A stretch of DNA of 50,373 nt from Desulfitibacter sp. BRH_c19. GTDB lineage: Bacteria; Bacillota; DSM-16504; Desulfitibacterales; Desulfitibacteraceae. Below the pieces are notes generated by a model. It worked only from the letters and a program-made list of their open reading frames with translations. It had not been told where the DNA came from and made no database searches. The stretch covers positions 1 to 50,373 of the forward strand of contig LOER01000018.1 in NCBI GenBank assembly GCA_001515945.1, read 5' to 3'. This document shows, one piece after another, positions 8,915 to 18,428 of this stretch. A program made the translations under genes and the position numbers. Each line of letters begins with the position of its first letter. Position 1 is the first letter of the stretch.

Positions 8915-9517
8915 ATGCCAATTTTTAAGTACGAACAAAGAGAAATTGAATATTTAAAAAGTAGGGACAGAAAGCTAGGTGCAGCTATTGATAAAATAGG
9001 CATGTTAAAACGAGAGATTACCCCTGAACCGTTTACTGCACTTGTTTCAAGCGTTATCAGCCAGCAGATTTCAAATAAAGCTGCGGAAACTGTGCAGAAT
9101 AGGTTTTCTAGTCTTCTTGGAAGCATAACACCAGAAAGCATTGCAAAGGTAAGCCTAGCTGAAATTCAAGGTTGTGGTATGACTGTAAGAAAAGCTGGAT
9201 ATATAAAAGGAATTGCAAATGCCGCTATATCTGGTGAGGTAGATTTTGAAGAACTTAATACTTTGACTGATGAGGAGATAATAAAAAAGCTTTCTGCACT
9301 AAATGGAGTTGGTATTTGGACCGCTGAGATGTTGTTGATTTTTTCACTCTGTCGTCCTGATGTAGTGAGTTACGGAGATTTAGCTATCCGTAGAGGAATG
9401 ATGAATTTATACGGTCTTAAGGATCTAACAAAGGAAAAATTTAATAGGTATAGAAAAAGGTATTCACCATATGGCTCTATTGCATCATTATATCTGTGGG
9501 AGCTTTCCGTAATTTAG
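8915..9517 (+). CDS. DNA-3-methyladenine glycosylase II-like (AlkA/HhH-GPD family)
   Basis: A 200-residue base-excision repair glycosylase. The N-terminal helices carry the family stretch FTALVSSVISQQIS. A helix-hairpin-helix (LSALNGVGIWTAEMLL, about 128-143) is followed by the catalytic aspartate D155 in SYGDLAIRRG. It should remove alkylated purines from DNA in the cytoplasm. The protein lacks the extra N-terminal domain of E. coli AlkA, as is normal for short Firmicute members. The ribosome-binding site is modest (GGAGAATATAAG). It has no operon partner. Confidence 0.88.
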   Translation: MPIFKYEQREIEYLKSRDRKLGAAIDKIGMLKREITPEPFTALVSSVISQQISNKAAETVQNRFSSLLGSITPESIAKVSLAEIQGCGMTVRKAGYIKGIANAAISGEVDFEELNTLTDEEIIKKLSALNGVGIWTAEMLLIFSLCRPDVVSYGDLAIRRGMMNLYGLKDLTKEKFNRYRKRYSPYGSIASLYLWELSVI

Positions 9518-9646
9518 TTCACTTTATCACAATACCTTAACGAATAGTACATTAGTGAGATTAACATGATTATATATTACTAAATGATAGGCATATTGGA
9601 TGGAAAATGCGTGGCAAATATTATTAGTATTTGGGGGTATAAGAGG

Positions 9647-10153
9647 ATGAAACAGAAATATAAAACGATTGGAAAAGTGGTTGTGGCTTTAGTTATTGGG
9701 TTTTGGGTACTTTCTATAATTCCATTTAACCAAAATATAAAGCAAGAAATATCTGCAAATATATACGAAAATGGAGTTTTAACTGACAAAACAACTGTTT
9801 TCATAGATGGAGAAAAAAGTAACTATCTCTTTCGTGATGACGATTCATTTAGTGGAAAATTTCACATCCTATCCTATGAAAAAACGGGCAGAAAAGATAT
9901 GCAAGCAGGCATTCGGTGGGGTGATGAGCAAAACATACAGAGGCTGCTATATTTTCAAAATGCCAGTTTTCCCGATATGGATGTAATAGGTACAATCCTT
10001 ATCAACGAAGAAATGACACAGTTGGCTTTGATGTTTACAGACGGGACTGTCATTGCAACTTCCAACGAAATCTATACTCTTTATAAAAATCACGTTTCTT
10101 ATTATCCCGAAATTGGTTCGACATCTGTTGAAGGTATCATTCCTGAAATATGA
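9647..10153 (+). CDS. Membrane-anchored hypothetical protein
   Basis: A 168-residue protein. One N-terminal membrane segment (about 9-26, VVVALVIGFWVLSII) is followed by an extracytoplasmic domain rich in beta-strand pattern (YENGVLTDKTTVFIDGEKSN; FSGKFHILSYEKTG; ALMFTDGTVIATSNEIYTLY). I prefer ATG 9647 to ATG 9584. GGGGG lies 9 bases before 9647, and the membrane segment then sits at the usual distance from the N-terminus. The family is not recognised. It stands alone. Confidence 0.6.
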   Translation: MKQKYKTIGKVVVALVIGFWVLSIIPFNQNIKQEISANIYENGVLTDKTTVFIDGEKSNYLFRDDDSFSGKFHILSYEKTGRKDMQAGIRWGDEQNIQRLLYFQNASFPDMDVIGTILINEEMTQLALMFTDGTVIATSNEIYTLYKNHVSYYPEIGSTSVEGIIPEI

Positions 10154-10265
10154 AGAAAAAACAAGTGAATGAGATTTTCTTGTTATGAGCATAATCTGTG
10201 TTTGGAGTTAAGACACATAATCTTTAAAATGTGAAGGAATAAAAGATTTTTTTAATTCATAGTAT

Positions 10266-10402
10266 CTAAAATACGTCACAAGGTAAATGTCCAAAATTCT
10301 ATTTTTAAGGGTGCGCGCTATGCACTCTTTTTCATTTGTGCTTTGCACTAACATATTTCCATAATGCAGCAGGAATGTAAATTTTATGGGGAAATTGTCC
10401 AA
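10266..10402. repeat. Dispersed ~137-bp repeat, copy 1
   Basis: This block matches 21362-21497 in the same orientation with about a dozen differences, including a 2-base indel. Its centre holds the hairpin AGGGTGC / GCACTCT followed by TTTTT, so it can act as a terminator. Flanking sequence differs, so the repeat is bounded. It directly precedes the group II intron fragment. Confidence 0.8.
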
Positions 10403-10473
10403 TAGGAAATATGAAAAGTAACTAGATGCGGCATATTAGAAAATACTTAGGTATTATGTCTATTAGGCGAAGT

Positions 10474-11031
10474 GTGCGCCTTGTTTCCGAACAGACTGTA
10501 TAGAAATATACAATAAAATCGGACTACGAGTAAAATAATAGCAAGTAGAACTAGTCATTTGAATTGGTAGGGGAAGTACCTGCCTGACTCTGTGTGAGGG
10601 GTAACAAAATCTCTAATACTCCGACGTGCATGAAGCAATGCCATGTCTAATGTACGAAGCTTGGTGAAGTAGCGGAAAATGATATCTGTGATGATATTAA
10701 GTACGCTGGAGGCTAAAAAGCAGTCATGCTTAGAATGTCTAATAGGATGACGAATATCCGAAAGTACGGCTCGTAACTAATAGGGTTGCGAATAGAAGCA
10801 ACTCGCTCCCATGTGGGGTGCTGTCGTTGAATTACATATACTTCGGTGGAATTCAACAGAAAACCAAAAAAGGTTGAAAGGTTTCAATAATGCAATCACA
10901 CTAGTTGAAAACGGCAGCCGGGTTAAAGGGTAGGGCTAAAACTGTTATGTAAAGCTAGAATGACAGGAACAAGGGAACTGTAATAGGATAAGTGGAAACA
11001 CAATGGGTGGTATACCAGTCCTAACCAATAG
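10474..11031 (+). mobile_element. Group II intron, 5' fragment (no ORF, no domain V)
   Basis: The region begins with GTGCG, the 5' end of bacterial group II introns. It continues for about 550 bases as dense stem-loops with the G+C-rich, non-coding look of domain I-III RNA (for example CATATACTTCGGTG). No maturase/reverse transcriptase frame and no domain V (GAGCCGT...AYGTRCGGTT-like) can be seen, so only the 5' part is left. It ends against a TetR-like gene fragment. The class cannot be fixed by eye, and another structured RNA is not excluded. Confidence 0.5.
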
Positions 11032-11226
11032 ACAATTATAGAGGAAGGGAAGCAACAGGGAGAATTTCGTTTTAATATAAATACTGAGCATGTATCTGAT
11101 ATTCTAGTTGGTATTTATTTTTTCACACTATTTTCATGGCTGGAAGAACCATTAAGCGACTCTTTAACAAAAGAGCTGTTAGCTAAGACAGAAATTATTA
11201 TGAGTGGAATAGAACCATTGAATTAG
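11032..11226 (+). pseudogene. TetR-family regulator, C-terminal fragment
   Basis: About 64 codons remain of a TetR-type ligand-binding domain. The stretch IIEEGKQQGEFR followed by HVSDILVGIYFFTLFSWL is the typical linker and penultimate helix of these repressors. The DNA-binding N-terminal half is missing, and the group II intron fragment abuts the break. The last bases contain a partial duplication (ACCATTGAATTAGT at about 11213 and 11244). It is certainly non-functional as a repressor. Confidence 0.55.
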
Positions 11227-11270
11227 TCAAAAATCGATCAGAGACCATTGAATTAGTTAAAAACTTTCTC

Positions 11271-11299
11271 TTGACAAAACAAGTATGGGGAAATATTAT
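11271..11299 (+). promoter_or_regulatory. Sigma-A promoter of the trp operon
   Basis: TTGACA (11271-11276) and TATTAT (11294-11299) are 17 bases apart. The T-box leader begins just downstream. Confidence 0.8.
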
Positions 11300-11616
11300 A
11301 TTAATAATATCTATCAAAGACAAAAGCAATGCGTGGGAATAGTAGGCATTTTGCAGGCACTCCAGAGAGCCGGAGGTAGTGGAATTTCGGCGTGTACCGG
11401 ATATGGTGAATGGACCCACAAGCTGTAGGTCGAAATTGCGCATATGCAAGAGTAGCAGCCTACCGGAAACCTTTACCGTTAAAAAAAGGCAGGTATCGGA
11501 CTTGATGAATACCCATAGTCCCGTACTTGAAAGAGTGGGCTTTTATTAGCCAATGAGGGTGGTACCGCGTGACGTAAGCTTTTCGTCCCTATTATAGGAC
11601 GAGAAGCTTTTTTATT
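11300..11616 (+). ncRNA. T-box leader of the trp operon, tRNA-Trp specifier
   Basis: The complete leader has Stem I with the AGTA/GAA loop-E pair, AGAGAGCC, the specifier loop GAATGGACCCAC and the T-box AGGGTGGTACCGCG (11556-11569). It ends in the terminator AAGCTTTTCGTCC / GGACGAGAAGCTT plus T-run (11577-11614). The trinucleotide after GAA is TGG, the only Trp codon, so uncharged tRNA-Trp should allow read-through into trpE. Confidence 0.93.
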
Positions 11617-11682
11617 TTACCATTTAAGAGGCAAGCAAGGTGTGTTCCGCGAAAAATTTGAGATGAGATGAGGTGAGGTTAG

Positions 11683-11769
11683 ATGTTAGCTAAAGTGGTT
11701 CAGGAGTGTGGAGAGCAGTATCTAGACCGATGTATGGAGGGGGTGGAAGATGGTGTTTCCTCATTCTAA
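11683..11769 (+). CDS. Possible leader peptide overlapping the trpE start
   Basis: A 28-codon frame follows a good ribosome-binding site (AGGTGAGG, 4 bases before ATG). It contains MLAKVVQECGEQYLDRCMEG and stops 20 bases inside trpE. It has no tryptophan, so it is not a classical attenuator peptide. It might couple translation to trpE or be accidental. Confidence 0.3.
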   Translation: MLAKVVQECGEQYLDRCMEGVEDGVSSF

Positions 11770-13255
11770 AGAAGAGTTCAAAAACTTGGCTGCACAAGCA
11801 AATTTAATTCCAGTATACAGCGAGCTTTCATCGGCTCTTGAGACTCCTTTGTCAGCTTTTATAAAGCTCAAAAAGGAATCCTATGCTTTTTTGCTGGAAA
11901 GCGTAGAAGGTGGCCAGCAATTAGGTAGATATTCTTTTATAGGGGTTGAACCTTCGATACTTTTTCAAGCAAAGGATGGAAAGGTTGCTATAACAGAAGA
12001 AGGAGAGACAGTTCAGTATGATAGTGTGGATCCATTAAAAGAATTGGAGAAGATATTTAACCGTTATACAACTTTAAATATACCCAGTTTGCCAGCTTTT
12101 AGCGGAGGAGCAGTTGGTTACTTTGGGTATGATATGATACGTTACTGGGAAAAGCTTCCCAAACCTGTAGGTAAGAATACTGAGTACCCAGATTGTTTCT
12201 TAATGTTTGCAAATACAGTAATCATTTTCGACCATGTTAAGCAAACAATGAAAATTGTAGTTAATACAAAAGTAGGAGATAATCCTGAAAAAGATTATGA
12301 AAGGGCTGTTTTGAGGATAAAAGAGATTAGTTCCATTTTAAGTAAACAACTAACAAGAGTTACTTTAGAAGAACAAAATATGCAAAATATGAAGAGCTGT
12401 GCTGATTATGAGCATAATTGCACCTCAGATGAATTTCAGGAAATGGTAAGAAGGGCTAAGGAATATATAATTGCCGGAGACATATTTCAGGTAGTTTTGT
12501 CTCAAAAAATAAAATTAAAGTTGGAAACGGACCCTTTAGCAATATATAGCAGTCTACGCTGTTTAAATCCATCTCCATATATGTTTTATCTTTCTTTCGA
12601 TGATATAAATCTAATTGGCTCATCCCCGGAGATAATGGTCAAAGTGGTAGACGGGATTGCAAAAGTAAAACCTATAGCAGGAACAAGACCAAGGGGTGAA
12701 ACATTAGAGGATGACAAACAGCTGGCAGATGAATTACTGGCAGATGAAAAAGAAAAAGCAGAACATTTAATGCTAGTAGATTTGGGGCGCAATGATTTGG
12801 GCAGAGTGTGCGAGTATGGAACCATTAAAGTAAAGGATTTCATGTGTATTGAGAACTATTCACACGTTATGCATATTGTTTCAGATGTAACCGGTACTCT
12901 TAAAAAAGGCTATACCTGTTTTGATATATTAAGAGCTTCCTTCCCAGCAGGTACGGTATCCGGTGCACCCAAGATAAGGGCAATGGAAATTATAGATGAG
13001 TTGGAAACTGATGGCAGAGGACCGTATGCAGGTGCAGTTGGATACATCAGTTATACCGGAAATATGGATACATGTATTACTATCAGAACCTTGATTGCTA
13101 AAAAAGATAGAGGATTTATCCAAGCTGGAGCTGGTATAGTAGCAGATTCAAATCCACTAATGGAGTATCATGAAGCTTGTAATAAAGCACAGGCACTTTT
13201 AACTGCTGTGGAGATAGCTAAAGGGGGGGAGCTTCTTGCTGTTAGTAATCGATAA
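11750..13255 (+). CDS. trpE: Anthranilate synthase component I
   Basis: 501 residues. With TrpG it converts chorismate and glutamine to anthranilate, the first committed step to tryptophan. The N-terminal Anth_synt_I_N domain covers about 20-165 and carries the feedback site motif LLES (about 49). The chorismate-binding domain covers about 225-485 and includes [41 protein letters not shown] and [10 protein letters not shown]. Tryptophan should therefore inhibit it allosterically. GGAGGGGG precedes the ATG. The 3' end overlaps trpG by 20 bases, giving coupled translation. First gene of the operon, under T-box control. Confidence 0.97.
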   Translation: MVFPHSKEEFKNLAAQANLIPVYSELSSALETPLSAFIKLKKESYAFLLESVEGGQQLGRYSFIGVEPSILFQAKDGKVAITEEGETVQYDSVDPLKELEKIFNRYTTLNIPSLPAFSGGAVGYFGYDMIRYWEKLPKPVGKNTEYPDCFLMFANTVIIFDHVKQTMKIVVNTKVGDNPEKDYERAVLRIKEISSILSKQLTRVTLEEQNMQNMKSCADYEHNCTSDEFQEMVRRAKEYIIAGDIFQVVLSQKIKLKLETDPLAIYSSLRCLNPSPYMFYLSFDDINLIGSSPEIMVKVVDGIAKVKPIAGTRPRGETLEDDKQLADELLADEKEKAEHLMLVDLGRNDLGRVCEYGTIKVKDFMCIENYSHVMHIVSDVTGTLKKGYTCFDILRASFPAGTVSGAPKIRAMEIIDELETDGRGPYAGAVGYISYTGNMDTCITIRTLIAKKDRGFIQAGAGIVADSNPLMEYHEACNKAQALLTAVEIAKGGELLAVSNR

Positions 13256-13838
13256 TTATGACTCCTTTGTATATAACCTGGTCCAGTATTTTGGAGAGTT
13301 AGGAGAAGATGTTGAAGTAGTCAGAAATGATAAAACTATTATAAAGGATTTGCAAGGGATGTCTCCCGAGAAAATAGTAATTTCCCCAGGTCCCGGTACT
13401 CCTGAAAATGCAGGAATTTGTATGGAGGTAATACACCACTTTTCGGGTAAAGTTCCTATTTTAGGTGTTTGCTTGGGCCATCAATGCATTGGAGCAGTAT
13501 TTGGTGCCAGGGTTGTTCGAACTGAAAAGCCCTTACATGGGAAGACTTCAGTTGTCTATCATGAGAATACGGGAATTTTAGAAGGCATACCCCAGGGTAT
13601 TACAGTTGCTCGTTATCATTCCCTGGTGCTTGAAAAAGATAGTATTCCAAAAGCACTTCATGTAACAGCCGTAACCGATGATGGTACTATCATGGCAGTT
13701 CAGCATGAGAATCACCCTACTTTTGGAGTACAGTTTCACCCAGAATCATATGCAAGCCAGTACGGACACCATGTTTTGCAGAACTTTTTGCAACTAGGTT
13801 GGGGACATTCCTCCTCCATAAAGCTAGACATTAAATAG
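13236..13838 (+). CDS. trpG: Anthranilate synthase component II (glutamine amidotransferase)
   Basis: 200 residues, class I glutamine amidotransferase that feeds ammonia to TrpE. The catalytic triad is visible: C79 in GVCLGHQC, H168 and E170 in QFHPES. The start is TTG at 13236, with a GGGGGGGA ribosome-binding site inside the end of trpE. No PabA/TrpG ambiguity is resolvable; a dual role in folate synthesis is possible. Oddly, the last 12 codons (after LQLG) are supplied by a REP-like palindrome at 13801-13850, so the natural C-terminus has been replaced or extended. Confidence 0.95.
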   Translation: MLLVIDNYDSFVYNLVQYFGELGEDVEVVRNDKTIIKDLQGMSPEKIVISPGPGTPENAGICMEVIHHFSGKVPILGVCLGHQCIGAVFGARVVRTEKPLHGKTSVVYHENTGILEGIPQGITVARYHSLVLEKDSIPKALHVTAVTDDGTIMAVQHENHPTFGVQFHPESYASQYGHHVLQNFLQLGWGHSSSIKLDIK

Positions 13839-13850
13839 AGGTGTGTCCCC
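13801..13850. repeat. REP-like palindromic element, copy 1
   Basis: GGGGACATTCCTC (13801-13813) and GAGGTGTGTCCCC (13838-13850) are inverted ends separated by 24 bases. The same ends, 24 bases apart and inverted as a whole, are at 27396-27445. The element spans the trpG stop codon and the trpG-trpD gap. Confidence 0.75.
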
Positions 13851-13878
13851 TTTCCGTAATAAGTTGAGAGGAGCTGAG

Positions 13879-14916
13879 ATGATGATTAGAGAGGCAATTA
13901 GCAGAGTAATTCAAAGAGAAAATCTTTCATTTAAAGAAACTAGTGAAGTAATGCTAAAGGTGATGGAAGGAAGGGCAACTTCTGCCCAAATTGGAAGTTT
14001 TTTAACAGGACTAAGGATGAAGGGAGAAACCCTCGAAGAAATTCTAGGCTGTGCACAGGTAATGAGAGACAAATCATTTCCCATAAACAGCAAACATTCT
14101 ATTTTGGTTGACACATGTGGAACTGGAGGAGATGGAACGGGAACCTTTAATATTTCAACCACGACTATTTTTGTGGTGGCAGGTGCAGGTTTGGCCGTTG
14201 CCAAGCATGGTAACCGTTCGGTGTCAAGTAAATGTGGAAGTGCAGATGTACTTGAAGCCATGGGAGTAAAGATAGACCTCTCACCTCAGGAGGTAGAATT
14301 GGTCCTTGATGAAATTGGCCTGGGTTTTCTTTTTGCACCGGTTTTTCATGAAGCTATGAAATATGCAATAGGGCCGAGAAAAGAGATTGGAATACGCAGC
14401 GTTTTTAATGTTCTAGGGCCCCTTACCAATCCAGCACGGGCCAAGTTTCAGGTGCTAGGTGTCTATGATCCTAACTTAACGGAAGTTATAGCACAAGTGC
14501 TGGAGAGATTAGGAGTAGAAGGTGCCTATGTGGTACACGGATCTGGGGGATTAGATGAAATTTCTACGCTTGGGCCTACAAAAATTACCCACTTGAATAA
14601 GGGTAGCATAAAGACATATGAGATTAGACCGGAAGATTTTGGAATTCCTCGGAGAAAGCTTTCAGATTTGCAGGGAGATGATGCCTCCTGTAATGTGCAA
14701 ATTATAAAAAGAGTACTGTCTGGAGAAAAGGGCCCTCACCGTGAGATAGTGTTGTTAAATGCAGCAGCTGCTATTTCTGCTGCTGGGGCTGCAAAGGATT
14801 TACATGAAGGGGTCAAAATTGCTGCTGAGACAATTGACTCAGGAAAGGCAATGAAAAAACTGGAAGAGTTGGTATATATGAGCCATATTGATTTGAGTTT
14901 GGAGGTAACAATATGA
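13879..14916 (+). CDS. trpD: Anthranilate phosphoribosyltransferase
   Basis: 345 residues from ATG 13879. Joins anthranilate to PRPP. The PRPP-binding glycine loop (DTCGTGGDGTGTFNIST) and KHGNRSVSSKCGSADVLE mark the family. AGAGGAG lies about 6 bases before ATG 13879, so this start is better than the in-frame GTG at 13843. The GTG lies inside the REP-like element and would add 12 foreign residues. Overlaps trpC by 4 bases. Confidence 0.96.
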   Translation: MMIREAISRVIQRENLSFKETSEVMLKVMEGRATSAQIGSFLTGLRMKGETLEEILGCAQVMRDKSFPINSKHSILVDTCGTGGDGTGTFNISTTTIFVVAGAGLAVAKHGNRSVSSKCGSADVLEAMGVKIDLSPQEVELVLDEIGLGFLFAPVFHEAMKYAIGPRKEIGIRSVFNVLGPLTNPARAKFQVLGVYDPNLTEVIAQVLERLGVEGAYVVHGSGGLDEISTLGPTKITHLNKGSIKTYEIRPEDFGIPRRKLSDLQGDDASCNVQIIKRVLSGEKGPHREIVLLNAAAAISAAGAAKDLHEGVKIAAETIDSGKAMKKLEELVYMSHIDLSLEVTI

Positions 14917-15689
14917 TTTTGGATAAGATTGTAGAGCATAAAAAAGTTGAAGTTAGCAATAGTAAATCAAATATGCCTCTTGAACAGCTCAAAAAGAATT
15001 TATCACAAAAAGCAAGGATAAGTTTTAAAGAGTCAATTGTAAAACCTGGAATTAGTCTAATAGCCGAGGTTAAAAAGGCTTCTCCTTCAAAGGGAGTTTT
15101 CATGGAGAATTTTGATCCTGTAAAAATAGCTTTAGCTTATGAAAGGGCAGGAGCAGTTGCAGTTTCTGTGCTTACAGATAGCAAGTTTTTTCAAGGCAGT
15201 CTGCAGGATTTACAAAGGGTCAGGAAAGCAATAAAATTACCTATCTTGCGTAAGGATTTTCTTATAGATCCATATCAGGTGTATGAAGCAGCTTATAATG
15301 GAGCAGATGCAGTGCTTTTGATTGCAGCCATTTTAGATGAAAGTCAGTTAAGATATTTTATTGAGCTTGCAGGGGAACTAGGGCTTCATTCTTTGGTAGA
15401 GGTTCATTCTGGGGAGGAACTGAAGACAGCTATGGGCTGTGGTGCCAGGATTATAGGCATTAATAACCGTGATTTAAGAACATTTAAAACTGATATTGCT
15501 ACAACTTTGAAGCTTGTAGAGCTTATACCAAATGATTGTATACTTGTTAGCGAAAGCGGTATTTCTACAGGTGAGAATGTAAAAAAATTAGCAGAAGCTG
15601 GAGTGGATGCTATCCTGGTGGGAGAGGCTTTAGTTACCAGTCTAGATATAGATGGGAAAATACAGGAACTTCTAGGTGAAGTTCTATGA
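14913..15689 (+). CDS. trpC: Indole-3-glycerol phosphate synthase
   Basis: 258 residues, a TIM barrel that closes the indole ring of CdRP. Family motifs are AEVKKASPSKG (strand 1 with the catalytic Lys), LRKDFLIDPYQVYEA, LVEVHSGEEL, IGINNRDLRTF and VSESGIST, in the expected order. It is a stand-alone enzyme, not fused to TrpF as in enterobacteria. ATGA overlaps join it to trpD (4 bases) and trpF (4 bases), so translation is probably coupled. Confidence 0.97.
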   Translation: MILDKIVEHKKVEVSNSKSNMPLEQLKKNLSQKARISFKESIVKPGISLIAEVKKASPSKGVFMENFDPVKIALAYERAGAVAVSVLTDSKFFQGSLQDLQRVRKAIKLPILRKDFLIDPYQVYEAAYNGADAVLLIAAILDESQLRYFIELAGELGLHSLVEVHSGEELKTAMGCGARIIGINNRDLRTFKTDIATTLKLVELIPNDCILVSESGISTGENVKKLAEAGVDAILVGEALVTSLDIDGKIQELLGEVL

Positions 15690-16345
15690 CCTGGATAAAA
15701 ATTTGTGGCATAACAAATCTTCCAGATGCAAAAAAGGCGGTAGAACTTGGTGCTGATGCCTTGGGATTTATATTTGCTCCCAGTAAGCGCCAGATTGAAC
15801 CCGAAAAGGTTAGAGAAATTATTGCCAGTTTACCGCCAAAAATTGAGAAAATTGGTGTTTTCCTAATTAGTGATGCAGATGAAGTTAAGAGAATAGCTGA
15901 GTATTGTGGCTTGACCGGGCTGCAGTTTCATGGCAGCGAATCTCCGCAATACTGCAAAGAAATTAGGGAGTTTTACCAATCTACCCCTATGGACACAGAC
16001 GGGCACAGGCAGGTCATAAAGGCTTTTAGAGTGAATGCCGGGAAGGGTTGGGATGAAATAATACCCTATGTGCAGAGTTGTGCAATAGACAAAGTCTTGC
16101 TTGATACTTATGTAGAAGGATTGCCAGGGGGTACCGGCAGGACTTTCCCCTGGGAATTGGCAGCAAACTTCAATTGGGATAACATACCTGTTATTATTGC
16201 AGGTGGCATTAACCCGTCAAATGTGGTACGAGCCATTAAGGAAGCAGATCCCTTTGGAGTAGATGTTGGCAGCGGTGTTGAAAGAGAGATCGGAAAGAAG
16301 GATCACGAAAAGCTTTACAAGTTATTTCGGGAGGTAAATAAATGA
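15686..16345 (+). CDS. trpF: Phosphoribosylanthranilate isomerase
   Basis: 219 residues, a TIM barrel catalysing the Amadori rearrangement of phosphoribosylanthranilate to CdRP. The catalytic cysteine is in the N-terminal WIKICGITN motif. The catalytic aspartate is in the [19 protein letters not shown] loop, and the phosphate site is GGINPSNV and DVGSGVE. Overlaps trpC and trpB by 4 bases each. Slightly longer than the family norm because of a loop at about 97-107 ([11 protein letters not shown]). Confidence 0.95.
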   Translation: MTWIKICGITNLPDAKKAVELGADALGFIFAPSKRQIEPEKVREIIASLPPKIEKIGVFLISDADEVKRIAEYCGLTGLQFHGSESPQYCKEIREFYQSTPMDTDGHRQVIKAFRVNAGKGWDEIIPYVQSCAIDKVLLDTYVEGLPGGTGRTFPWELAANFNWDNIPVIIAGGINPSNVVRAIKEADPFGVDVGSGVEREIGKKDHEKLYKLFREVNK

Positions 16346-17529
16346 TGAAACGATCAGGATATTTTGGGGAATTTGGGGGTCAATATGTTCCAGAAACATT
16401 GATGTGTGCATTAAATGAGCTGGAAGAGGCCTATGAAAGATTTAAGGATGATAAGGAGTTTAAAGAGGAATTGGCTTATTATTTAAATCAATATGTGGGA
16501 AGACCTACACCTTTATTTTATGCAGAAAAATTGACTAAATATTTAGGCGGTGCAAAAATCTATCTTAAAAGAGAGGATTTAAACCATACAGGTGCCCATA
16601 AAATAAATAATAGTCTGGGACAGGCTCTTTTAGCAAAGAGAATGGGGAAAAAGCGAATAATCGCCGAAACAGGTGCTGGTCAGCACGGAGTGGCAACTGC
16701 TACAGCGGCAGCACTACTTGATTTTCAATGTGAAATATTCATGGGGGCAGAGGATGTCAGACGCCAGTCCTTAAATGTATTTAGAATGAAGCTTCTTGGT
16801 GCTAAGGTTAATGAAGTGGAAACTGGCACCAAAACCCTAAAGGATGCCACCAATGAAGCTTTACGTAATTGGGTTGGCACAGTCCGGGACAGTCATTATG
16901 TAATCGGCTCTGTTGTGGGTCCTCATCCATATCCAACAATGGTAAGGGGTTTTCAAAAGATAATTGGTGAAGAAACCAGGGAGCAAATAAGAGAAATTGA
17001 ATATTGTATGCCGGATTATCTGGTTGCCTGTGTGGGAGGTGGCAGCAATTCCATGGGATTTTTCTACCCCTTTAAGGATGAACAAAAGGTACAAATGATT
17101 GGTGTGGAGGCTGCAGGTAGTGGTATAGATACTGATAAGCACGCAGCAACCTTAACTGCTGGAAGTAAAGGGGTCTTGCATGGTGCTTTAAGCTACCTGC
17201 TGCAGGATATTGACGGACAAATTCTTCCAGCCCATTCTATTTCCGCTGGGTTGGATTATCCTGGAGTAGGACCTGAGCATAGTTATTTCAAAGATATAGG
17301 CAGGGCCAAATATGAAGCTATAACGGATAAAGATGCCATGGAAGCATTTAAGCTACTATCCAATTTAGAAGGAATAATCCCAGCACTAGAAAGTGCCCAT
17401 GCAGTTGCATATGCTTGTCAGCTGGCACCTCTTTTAGATGAGGATAAAGTACTAGTAATTTGTCTTTCGGGCAGGGGAGATAAAGACGTGGCAGAAGTAC
17501 TAAGTATTTTAGGTGGTGAGCAAAATTGA
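16342..17529 (+). CDS. trpB: Tryptophan synthase beta chain
   Basis: 395 residues. PLP enzyme that condenses indole with serine. The PLP lysine is K87 in HTGAHKINN, as in the best studied enzymes. The phosphate-binding GGGSNSMG loop, [12 protein letters not shown] and the C-terminal LSGRGDKD are intact. The start is ATG ATG at 16342, overlapping trpF by 4 bases. This is a TrpB1-type sequence that needs the alpha chain encoded next to it. Confidence 0.97.
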   Translation: MMKRSGYFGEFGGQYVPETLMCALNELEEAYERFKDDKEFKEELAYYLNQYVGRPTPLFYAEKLTKYLGGAKIYLKREDLNHTGAHKINNSLGQALLAKRMGKKRIIAETGAGQHGVATATAAALLDFQCEIFMGAEDVRRQSLNVFRMKLLGAKVNEVETGTKTLKDATNEALRNWVGTVRDSHYVIGSVVGPHPYPTMVRGFQKIIGEETREQIREIEYCMPDYLVACVGGGSNSMGFFYPFKDEQKVQMIGVEAAGSGIDTDKHAATLTAGSKGVLHGALSYLLQDIDGQILPAHSISAGLDYPGVGPEHSYFKDIGRAKYEAITDKDAMEAFKLLSNLEGIIPALESAHAVAYACQLAPLLDEDKVLVICLSGRGDKDVAEVLSILGGEQN

Positions 17530-18329
17530 ACAGAATTGATAATGTTTTGGACATGCTGCACAAAAAAAATGAAAAAGCATTAATTCCCTATGTTAGCTGT
17601 GGTGATCCAAGCCTTGAGTTTACCGAGCAGTTGGCAACAATACTGGCAGAAAGCGGAGCAGATATAATCGAACTGGGTGTTCCCTATTCTGACCCAGTTG
17701 CTGATGGGCCGATCATTCAAAGGGCGTCAGGCAGGGCCCTGGCTGGTGGAGTAACTTTGGAAAAGATATTTTCTTTAGTAAAACGACTTAGAGAAAAAAC
17801 GCAAGTGCCGTTAATTATTATGACATATTATAACCCCGTATATGTAACAGGTGTAGAAAACTTTATTGCCAGGGCAGCGTCTGTGGGCATAGATGGTTTG
17901 ATAATTCCTGACCTGCCATTAGAGGAAGCTGGTTACTTAAAGAAGGCTGCAGATAGTAATAATATAAATCTGATATTATTGGTGGCACCTACCAGTTCTC
18001 CAGAAAGAATAAAGAGAATTGCCCAGCTTTCTAAAGGATTTATCTATTGTGTAAGTGTTACTGGGGTTACAGGAACCAGGCAAAGTACTTCTGGGGGGTT
18101 GGAGGATTTTTTGGATCAAGTGAGGTTGCAGACAAAATTGCCCCTTGCCGTGGGCTTCGGTGTTTCTGGACCTGATACAGCACGTAAAATGGCTAATAAG
18201 GCAGACGGGGTTATTGTGGGAAGTGCTATTATACAAAAGATTGAGGAAAATGTACAAAAAGGCGATACACTTAAGGCACTTGAAGAAGCTGTTAGTTTTA
18301 TTAATACGCTGAAAAAAGCAATAGGGTGA
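17526..18329 (+). CDS. trpA: Tryptophan synthase alpha chain
   Basis: 267 residues, TIM barrel that cleaves indole-3-glycerol phosphate to indole, which is channelled to TrpB. The catalytic residues E49 ([11 protein letters not shown]) and D60 (ADGP) are present, and loop 6 with GVTGTRQ is intact. Start is TTG at 17526, overlapping the trpB stop; GGTGGTGAG is the ribosome-binding site. Last gene of the operon, followed by a strong terminator at 18344. Confidence 0.96.
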   Translation: MNRIDNVLDMLHKKNEKALIPYVSCGDPSLEFTEQLATILAESGADIIELGVPYSDPVADGPIIQRASGRALAGGVTLEKIFSLVKRLREKTQVPLIIMTYYNPVYVTGVENFIARAASVGIDGLIIPDLPLEEAGYLKKAADSNNINLILLVAPTSSPERIKRIAQLSKGFIYCVSVTGVTGTRQSTSGGLEDFLDQVRLQTKLPLAVGFGVSGPDTARKMANKADGVIVGSAIIQKIEENVQKGDTLKALEEAVSFINTLKKAIG

Positions 18330-18343
18330 TAACCAAGGATTTG

Positions 18344-18374
18344 GGATTCTGATATTTCCTCAGAATCCTTTTTT
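18344..18374 (+). terminator. Terminator of the trp operon
   Basis: GGATTCTGA / TCAGAATCC form a perfect 9-bp stem with a 7-base loop, followed by TTTTTT. Confidence 0.9.
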
Positions 18375-18428
18375 GTTTGAGTAATTTAAATAGTTTTCTA
18401 GTATTTATCCGCCCTCTTATACTGTCGT

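Noticed and set aside
10208-10402. 64-codon minus-strand frame as a gene
   Set aside because: It overlaps the dispersed repeat; the second copy of the repeat keeps only part of the frame and has different flanks.
11213-11262. Two copies of ACCATTGAATTAGT as a CRISPR or iteron array
   Set aside because: Only two imperfect units occur; they look like a small local duplication at the end of the TetR remnant.
11198-11449. 83-codon minus-strand frame
   Set aside because: It is antisense to the trp promoter and T-box Stem I, whose RNA structure explains the sequence.
12586-12843. Minus-strand frames within the trp operon as antisense genes
   Set aside because: They are all shadows of highly conserved enzymes and lack ribosome-binding sites.
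13843-13878. GTG 13843 as the trpD start
   Set aside because: It lies inside the REP-like element and has no suitable ribosome-binding site; ATG 13879 has AGAGGAG and gives the usual length.
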